A stretch of DNA of 64,000 nt from Sulfidibacterium sp036244975 (GTDB lineage: Bacteria > Bacteroidota > Bacteroidia > Bacteroidales > F082), in NCBI GenBank assembly GCA_036244975.1, contig BTTE01000006.1, forward strand, positions 1 to 64,000, given 5' to 3'. The translations under genes were made by a program, and so were the position numbers. The notes beneath the pieces were generated by a model, which was not told where the DNA came from, did not search any database, and worked only from the letters and a program-made list of their open reading frames with translations. Below, piece by piece: positions 58,481 to 64,000 of the stretch. How positions within the stretch are numbered: position 1 is the stretch's first letter; every line of letters begins with the position of its first letter.

Positions 58481-59756
58481 GCAAATCTTACTGGGAATGG
58501 TATTGGGTGTTATTTTTGGATTGGTGGCTATACACTGGCACTGGCTTCAGTTTACCGATTTTTATATTAAGCCCTGGGGTACCATTTTTATCAATCTGCT
58601 GAAACTGATTGCCGTACCGTTGATTATTGTTTCACTGATTAGCGGGGTAAGTAACCTCACTGACATTTCAAAGCTTTCGAGAATCGGACTGAAAACCCTG
58701 GGTTTTTACATTCTCACCACCGTTATTGCCATCACGGTAGGTTTGATTATTGTAAATATTACCAATCCCGGCAAGGTGTTTCCGGAAGAAAAAGCAGCTG
58801 AGTTCAAACAAAAGTTCTCGGAAAATACAGAAGCTAAAAAGACAGAGGCGGTGGCGATGAAAAACACCTCTCCGCTACAGCCACTCGTGGATATTGTCCC
58901 GTCCAATATTTTCAAATCACTTACCGACAATACCAAAATGCTTCAGGTAATCTTTTTTTCCATTCTATTTGGTGTTGCCATGATTTTTATTCCGGAAGAA
59001 AAGGGAAAACCGGTGAAAGTACTCATTAACAGTCTCAACGATGTGGTGCTTAAGATTATAGACATCATCATGAAAACGGCGCCTTATGGTGTGTTTGCCC
59101 TTATTGCCGCACTGATGGTGGATGTGGCAGGCAGTCATCCGAAAGATACACTTTCTCTTTTTGCTGCGTTGGGACTATATGCGTTTACGGTAGTGGTTGG
59201 TTTGCTGATGCTTATTTTTATTATTTACCCGGTTTTTTTAAAGCTCTTTACCAAAGTAAAATATACCAAATTTATGAAAGCCATTTATCCGGTACAGCTT
59301 TTGGCTTTTTCAACAAGCTCCAGTGCTGCCACACTGCCTTTTACCATGGAAACGGCTGAAGACAAACTGGGTATTTCAAATGATACCGCCAGTTTTGTAC
59401 TCCCTTTGGGAGCCACCATAAACATGGATGGCACCAGTTTGTATCAGGCTGTTGCAGCCATTTTTCTGGCACAGGTTTACGGTATGCATCTCGGTTTGGC
59501 ACAACAACTGACGATTATTGTTACGGCAACACTGGCTTCCATAGGTTCGGCTGCCGTCCCCGGAGCCGGTATTGTAATGCTGGTGATTGTTCTGACGGCT
59601 GTAGGCATCCCCACCGAGGGCATTGCCCTGATTTTTGCCGTTGACCGTCCGCTCGACATGCTGCGAACAGCGGTAAACGTTACCGGAGACACCACTATTG
59701 CCAGTATTATCGCTTCCGGAGAAGATGAAATAGATTTGGCTGTGGCCAACGGATAG
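58446..59756 (+). CDS. Dicarboxylate/amino acid:cation symporter (DAACS family, GltP-like)
   Basis: This 436-residue transporter takes up glutamate, aspartate or C4-dicarboxylates with Na+ or H+. The re-entrant serine-rich loop STSSSAATLP lies at about 289-298, NMDGTSLYQAVAAIFLAQ at about 325, and the C-terminal DRPLDMLRTAVNVTGD binds substrate. Around eight membrane helices are visible. A loop at about 113-145 is unusually charged (EEKAAEFKQKFSENTEAKKTEA). Its promoter and first codons are duplicated beside pfkA. Confidence 0.92.
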   Translation: MGEKRKKLAFHWQILLGMVLGVIFGLVAIHWHWLQFTDFYIKPWGTIFINLLKLIAVPLIIVSLISGVSNLTDISKLSRIGLKTLGFYILTTVIAITVGLIIVNITNPGKVFPEEKAAEFKQKFSENTEAKKTEAVAMKNTSPLQPLVDIVPSNIFKSLTDNTKMLQVIFFSILFGVAMIFIPEEKGKPVKVLINSLNDVVLKIIDIIMKTAPYGVFALIAALMVDVAGSHPKDTLSLFAALGLYAFTVVVGLLMLIFIIYPVFLKLFTKVKYTKFMKAIYPVQLLAFSTSSSAATLPFTMETAEDKLGISNDTASFVLPLGATINMDGTSLYQAVAAIFLAQVYGMHLGLAQQLTIIVTATLASIGSAAVPGAGIVMLVIVLTAVGIPTEGIALIFAVDRPLDMLRTAVNVTGDTTIASIIASGEDEIDLAVANG

Positions 59757-59762
59757 TCTGTG

Positions 59763-60236
59763 TCAGAGTTTATAGCTTAGTCCGAATCTTCCGCCGTAGC
59801 GCGAAACACTCCATCCCATCTCCAACTGAACACCCCAATGGTCGTTCCAATAATAACGCCCGCCTGTTTGCATGCCAAAAACCAAGGGTGAGGTTCCCGT
59901 GCTGTTGCTTAAATAGAGGCGAAAACCAAGATTGACTCCTGCGTAAAAATCCCAATTTTGCGGAATATTCAATAAACGGTTGAAATGGTAATTACCATAA
60001 CCTGCAAAGCTCATAAAACTGTCCTCCCCGCCAAGGGTAATGCCGACCATGGGACTCACCGTAATGTCGTTACTTACGGCAAAATCCATCTGTCCGTAAA
60101 GTGGTAACCCGGAGCTGTCCAATCCCAACCCGAAATTAATTTGTTTTGACCCTTTTCTTAACGGGGCTTCTCCATTCTGAGAAAAGGAATAGGAACTCAA
60201 GCCTAACAATAAAAACAGAATAATAAGCTTTTTCAT
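59763..60236 (-). CDS. Secreted outer-membrane beta-barrel protein of unknown function
   Basis: From the ATG at 60236 this is a 157-residue protein with a signal peptide (about 1-20, SYSFSQ). The rest is a series of short amphipathic strands with many glycines and aromatics, ending in YGGRFGLSYKL. It resembles small eight-stranded outer-membrane barrels of Bacteroidota. It is convergent with the symporter gene. No specific function can be assigned. Confidence 0.7.
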   Translation of the reverse strand: MKKLIILFLLLGLSSYSFSQNGEAPLRKGSKQINFGLGLDSSGLPLYGQMDFAVSNDITVSPMVGITLGGEDSFMSFAGYGNYHFNRLLNIPQNWDFYAGVNLGFRLYLSNSTGTSPLVFGMQTGGRYYWNDHWGVQLEMGWSVSRYGGRFGLSYKL

Positions 60237-60388
60237 ACATTTAATTTTTGAATCCAAAACGGCACTTTGAAATATTTATTATAAACCGCCTGGAAATCTT
60301 CCGAAAATTCCTTATCTTAGTCGGATAATATTCCTTTGTATAACAATGGGATCGCGGATTTATTTTTGCTAAAAAACGGAGAAAAGAA

Positions 60389-62182
60389 ATGACAGAAATT
60401 AAACGGACATTTGACCTGCTGACACAGGCAGAAGAGAAATTTCCCATGGATGTTGCACTCGCTGTAAAACGTTACGGCAAATGGAAAACTTTCAGTACAG
60501 CTGATTACCGGAAAAACGTGGATCAGATTAGCATGGGGCTGCTGGCCATGGGATATGAAAAAGGGGATAAAATTGCCACGGTCAGTAACAACAGGCCGGA
60601 GTGGAATTTCGTGGATTTCGGCATGTCGCAGATCGGGTGTGTCCATGTGAGTATCTATCCCACCATCAGCGATACGGAATACCGGCATATCCTGACGCAT
60701 TCCGATGCACGTATGCTGGTTGTTTCGGATAAAGCTCTTTTTGAAAGACTACGTCATTTTGTGGATGAAATTGAGAAATTAGAAGCCATTTATACATTTG
60801 ATGAAGTGGAAGGGGCTGTCCACTGGCGTGCTATTCACGAACAGGTAGCAGAAAAAGAGTCAACATTAAGGCCGTTGCTTGAAAAGAGACGCAGCGAGGT
60901 AATGCCGGAGGATTTACTCACACTTATTTACACTTCGGGAACGACAGGACTGTCCAAAGGGGTGATGCTGAGCCATAAAAATGTGGTGAGCAACGTCCTT
61001 ATGTCGCAGGATCTTGTTGCGGGGCTGAAGTCTGGAGACCGTGCCTTGAGTTTTCTTCCACTGTGTCATATTCTGGAACGTACCGGTTGTCTTGTCTGGC
61101 AATCTATCGGGGTCTCCGTTTATTATGCCGAAAATATTGAAACCATTGTGGAAAATATGAATGAGATAAAAGCCAATACTTTCATCACTGTTCCCCGTGT
61201 TTTTGAAAAGATTTATGATAAAATTATCCTGAAAGGGCGGGAATTTAAAGGAATTAAAAAAGCCATCTTTTTCTGGGCGGTTAAAACGGGCGACCGTTTT
61301 GATCCCAATCCTGCCAACAGGACAGCCCTTTACAACATTAAGCTTGCCTTAGCCCGGAAACTGGTGCTAAACAAGTGGCGCGAAGCGCTGGGCGGTTCAC
61401 TGAAAGGCGTTATATCGGGAGGAGCAGCGCTTCAACCCCGGCTGTCGCGGATTTTCTGGGCTGCCGACATCCGGGTTCAGGAAGGGTATGGTCTTACGGA
61501 GACCTCTCCGGTGGTGTCCGGCAACAAATCCTATTATCCCTATATCCGCTTCGGATGGGTGGGAGTTGTGCCTGACGAAATTGAAGTAAAAATTGCCGGT
61601 GATGGTGAAATTCTGGTACGTGGCGACAATGTGATGATGGGTTATTATAAAGATCCTGAAAAAACGCGCGAAGTGCTGGAGCCGAATGGCTGGTTCCATA
61701 CGGGCGATATCGGCGAACTGGATAAAGACCGCTTTTTGCGTATTACCGACCGTAAAAAGGAAATTTTCAAACTCTCAGGCGGAAAATATGTTGCACCTCA
61801 GCTGGTTGAAAATGTCATGAAAGAATCGATGTTTATCGAAATGCTAATGGTAATTGGCGAAAACCGGAAATTTACTGCCGCCCTGATTGTTCCCGATTTT
61901 GACTATCTGCATGCCTGGTGCCATTTACACCATGTTACTTATCGTGATAATAAAGATTTGGTCAGGAAGAAAAAAGTTGTTGACCGCTATCAGGAAGAGG
62001 TGGACAAGTACAATCAAAAGCTGGGACACACGGAACAGATCAAAGTGTTCAGGCTGGTTTGCGACAGCTGGAGTCCCGAAACAGGGGAACTTTCGCCCAC
62101 GCTAAAGCTTAAAAGAAGAACCGTTAAGCATAAATACCAACATCTTATTAAAGAAATTTACGAAACACCGAAAACCACATAA
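60389..62182 (+). CDS. Long-chain acyl-CoA synthetase (AMP-forming)
   Basis: This 597-residue enzyme activates fatty acids as CoA thioesters through an acyl-adenylate. The ATP loop is LIYTSGTTGLSKGVMLSH at about 179-196. The A5-type motif is VQEGYGLTETSPVVSG, and the hinge motif WFHTGDIGELDKDRFLRITDRKKE is followed by FKLSGGKYVAP. The length and the FADD-like C-terminus fit bacterial long-chain acyl-CoA synthetases. It appears monocistronic. Confidence 0.92.
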   Translation: MTEIKRTFDLLTQAEEKFPMDVALAVKRYGKWKTFSTADYRKNVDQISMGLLAMGYEKGDKIATVSNNRPEWNFVDFGMSQIGCVHVSIYPTISDTEYRHILTHSDARMLVVSDKALFERLRHFVDEIEKLEAIYTFDEVEGAVHWRAIHEQVAEKESTLRPLLEKRRSEVMPEDLLTLIYTSGTTGLSKGVMLSHKNVVSNVLMSQDLVAGLKSGDRALSFLPLCHILERTGCLVWQSIGVSVYYAENIETIVENMNEIKANTFITVPRVFEKIYDKIILKGREFKGIKKAIFFWAVKTGDRFDPNPANRTALYNIKLALARKLVLNKWREALGGSLKGVISGGAALQPRLSRIFWAADIRVQEGYGLTETSPVVSGNKSYYPYIRFGWVGVVPDEIEVKIAGDGEILVRGDNVMMGYYKDPEKTREVLEPNGWFHTGDIGELDKDRFLRITDRKKEIFKLSGGKYVAPQLVENVMKESMFIEMLMVIGENRKFTAALIVPDFDYLHAWCHLHHVTYRDNKDLVRKKKVVDRYQEEVDKYNQKLGHTEQIKVFRLVCDSWSPETGELSPTLKLKRRTVKHKYQHLIKEIYETPKTT

Positions 62183-62257
62183 TCTACTGTGCATTACCGG
62201 GATGTTGGGTTTGTTTACCTCCGGGGTACCGCCAGCTAAAAAACTTTCCGGCTGACT

Positions 62258-62764
62258 TTACAGGTTTGCAATACTCCAGTAGATGACACAAAGCAGAAAG
62301 CCTTCTACCACAATAGAAGCAAGCATAAGCGGAAAAGAGAATTTGTTTTCCCGATAGTATTTTCGAAGCAAAAATGCACCAATGGGGAGGGACAATAAAA
62401 CCGGTGTAAGCAGAATAATGCCCCACATACCGTAACCCCGGCGTAATTTGACCATAAATTTATTTATCCTGGTAAATTTTTTCCGGTTTCTTCTTTTTAT
62501 CCTGCGCCGTACTTTGCGTCTTTTTGCTGCCTGCTGCCAACGTACAGGAAATATTTTTACAACATGAGGGTTAAGATACCGGGAATAAACAATAACAAGT
62601 TCTGAGAAATAATAGTAAATGGTAAAAGCCAGTGTCCCGCCGGCAATGAGTGCGAAAAAGTTCTCCCAAAAACCCATTCCCATAGCTACGCCGTAAAGCG
62701 GAGCGTAAAAGTATTTAATCATAGCCAGAAAAAATACCTGCGTTATTTTTAAAGAATTGGACAT
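62258..62764 (-). CDS. Small integral membrane protein of unknown function
   Basis: This 168-residue protein has two N-terminal helices (about 8-55), a strongly basic loop (about 75-105, rich in R and K) and two C-terminal helices (about 112-165) with YGMWGIILLTPVLLSLPIGAF. That last motif is shared by small membrane proteins of Bacteroidota that I cannot name. The basic loop should be cytoplasmic. A -7 box (TACTTTTG, minus strand, 62811-62818) supports the transcript. Confidence 0.65.
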   Translation of the reverse strand: MSNSLKITQVFFLAMIKYFYAPLYGVAMGMGFWENFFALIAGGTLAFTIYYYFSELVIVYSRYLNPHVVKIFPVRWQQAAKRRKVRRRIKRRNRKKFTRINKFMVKLRRGYGMWGIILLTPVLLSLPIGAFLLRKYYRENKFSFPLMLASIVVEGFLLCVIYWSIANL

Positions 62765-62810
62765 TTTAAGTTAGGATTTCTCTTTTTTATAAAGAATTTT
62801 AGTGAAGTTG

Positions 62811-62818
62811 CAAAAGTA
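62811..62818 (-). promoter_or_regulatory. -7 promoter element of the small membrane protein gene
   Basis: The minus-strand TACTTTTG matches TAnnTTTG, 47 bases before the start codon. Confidence 0.45.
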
Positions 62819-62891
62819 AGAATATTCGGGAATCAGTTCCTGTGAGGCACTTGTCTAAAAATCGGAAAAACCGTTTATCCGGATATCTTTA

Positions 62892-62899
62892 TAAATTTG
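62892..62899 (+). promoter_or_regulatory. -7 promoter element of ygeY
   Basis: TAAATTTG matches TAnnTTTG and lies 21 bases before the ATG at 62921. Confidence 0.5.
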
Positions 62900-62920
62900 T
62901 TCTCCAAAAATTTTAAGGCT

Positions 62921-64000
62921 ATGGAAGATATATTTGCGAAAATCAGGGGACTTTCTGAAAAATACCGGGACGATACTGCCCGCAACCTGTTGAAACTGGT
63001 GAAGATTAAATCACTCAGCACGCAGGAAAAAGAAGTTCAGCTGGAGTTAAAACACCAAATGGAAGAAGCCGGTTTCGATGAAGTCAAAATCGATGGTCTA
63101 GGCAATGTCATTGGACGTATTGGAAACGGAAAACGTATCCTTGCCTTCGACGGACACATGGATACGGTGGATTTCGGAAATCCGGATGCCTGGGATTTCG
63201 ATCCCCTGAGCGGAGAAATTAAAGATGGTTATGTGCTGGGGCGCGGTTCGGCAGACCAGGAGGGCGGGCCTGCCGCTTTTATTACTTCCGGACGTATTTT
63301 GAAAGAACTGGGATTTGATAAGGACGTTACCCTTTACTTTGTGGGAAGCGTTATGGAAGAAGATTCCGATGGCCTTCCCTGGAAATATATTGTGGAAGAA
63401 GACGGTATTCGTCCCGACTTTGCCATCAGCACCGAGCCTACTAACCTTAATATTTATCGCGGTCATCGCGGCCGTATGGAAATAGAAGTAAGTTTTTATG
63501 GCTTGTCTGCTCACGGCTCAGCTCCCGAAAGGGGAAAAAACGCTATTTATATGGCTTCACGAGCTGCTTTGGAAATAGAAAAACTAAATGAACACCTTGC
63601 TTACGACGAATTTCTCGGAAAAGGCAGTGTTACCATCTCCGAAATGGTTACCGGCAGTCCTTCGCAGTGTGCTGTGGCCGACTTTGCCAAAATCCATCTC
63701 GACCGCCGTCTCACCTGGGGCGAAACCAAAGAATCGGCTGTGAAGGAAATTGAAGAGATCGTAAAAGACATGAATGCCAAAGTGGAAGTGTTGCAGTATC
63801 GCGAAAAAGCCTATACCGGGCTGGAATATGGCATGGAAAAATATTATCCCACCTGGAAAATGCCCGAAGATCATCCGGTGGTGCAAACCGGCGTCAGTGC
63901 TTACAAAGATTTGTACGGGAAAGCACCCAAAGTGGACAAGTGGACATTCTCGACCAACGGCGTGGTTATCAATGGAGTCTATGGAATTCCCACCATCGGT
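62921..64000 (+). CDS. ygeY: YgeY-family M20 metallohydrolase (partial, runs off the window)
   Basis: The first 360 codons are in the window. The M20 peptidase metal site is visible: H79 and D81 in FDGHMDTV, D112 in SADQEGG, the catalytic glutamates E146/E147 in SVMEEDSDG, and E172 in STEPT. RGHRGRMEIEV, HGSAPERGKNAI and KWTFSTNGV closely match E. coli YgeY, the selenium-metabolism-linked hydrolase. In E. coli it belongs to the same gene set as ygfK. Here it lies 26 kb from ygfK. The natural substrate is unknown. Confidence 0.88.
   Translation, partial: MEDIFAKIRGLSEKYRDDTARNLLKLVKIKSLSTQEKEVQLELKHQMEEAGFDEVKIDGLGNVIGRIGNGKRILAFDGHMDTVDFGNPDAWDFDPLSGEIKDGYVLGRGSADQEGGPAAFITSGRILKELGFDKDVTLYFVGSVMEEDSDGLPWKYIVEEDGIRPDFAISTEPTNLNIYRGHRGRMEIEVSFYGLSAHGSAPERGKNAIYMASRAALEIEKLNEHLAYDEFLGKGSVTISEMVTGSPSQCAVADFAKIHLDRRLTWGETKESAVKEIEEIVKDMNAKVEVLQYREKAYTGLEYGMEKYYPTWKMPEDHPVVQTGVSAYKDLYGKAPKVDKWTFSTNGVVINGVYGIPTIG

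Overview
The window looks like a chromosomal segment of a Bacteroidota bacterium, probably an anaerobic or facultative member of a Bacteroidales-like lineage. The evidence is the -7 promoter motif TAnnTTTG in front of many genes, families typical of the phylum (DUF3098 protein, RprXY-type two-component pair, nucleoside kinase with an N-terminal TGS-like domain), few Shine-Dalgarno sequences, and genes for anaerobic metabolism (high-molecular-weight rubredoxin, YgfK, a Mo-dependent respiratory reductase). Nothing here fixes the genus.

Layout, left to right. 0-5.2 kb: an NrtS-like nitrate/nitrite permease, then a three-gene unit of acetolactate synthase, aldehyde dehydrogenase and an FMN-binding glutamate-synthase-like protein. 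5.2-7.4 kb: RprXY-type response regulator and histidine kinase. 7.5-13.9 kb: dnaG, tRNA-Asn, and the leftward group DUF3098, uppP, truB, queA, ispD. 14.1-21.5 kb: a TetR-controlled ABC-2 efflux operon (TolC, HlyD, two ATPases, two permeases) with a DUF2147 protein inside it. 21.7-26.8 kb: an accessory patch with an AGOG-like HhH-GPD protein and two P-loop ATPases, the second with nine nearly identical TPRs; both ATPases lie behind a promoter covered by 16-bp-phased TCGTACGA palindromes. 27-34 kb: acyl-ACP thioesterase, ATP-cone/Mrr nuclease, QueD, an MntP-like membrane protein, a flavin reductase-rubredoxin fusion, a CocE/NonD hydrolase, free-methionine-sulfoxide reductase and a MocA-like nucleotidyltransferase. 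33.9-38.8 kb: YgfK and a fold-type II PLP enzyme. Then come tRNA-Cys, a RelE/ParE toxin-antitoxin pair, three isoprenoid genes (mvaD, mevalonate kinase, polyprenyl synthase), a nucleoside kinase and phosphofructokinase.

45.9-58.4 kb is the most striking region. It is a respiratory island: PhnD-like sensor lipoprotein, histidine kinase and NtrC-type regulator, then an outer-membrane porin-like protein, TtrB-, TtrC- and TtrA-like reductase subunits and a rhodanese-fold lipoprotein. It lies between two direct copies of a segment that is 81/84 identical over its ungapped part. The left copy abuts pfkA and carries a decayed 5' end of a dicarboxylate/amino-acid symporter gene. The right copy is the promoter and 5' end of the intact symporter gene. 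The simplest reading is that pfkA and the symporter were divergent neighbours and that the island entered between them. A TauE/SafE permease remnant and an interspersed repeat lie just inside the left edge. The window ends with an outer-membrane protein, an acyl-CoA synthetase, a small membrane protein and the start of a YgeY-family peptidase.

Themes linking genes. YgfK, the MocA-like protein and YgeY are all associated with selenium-dependent molybdenum hydroxylase gene sets, but no hydroxylase structural gene is in view. IspD (MEP pathway) and MvaD/mevalonate kinase (mevalonate pathway) are both present. All functions are inferred from sequence recognition without database searches.
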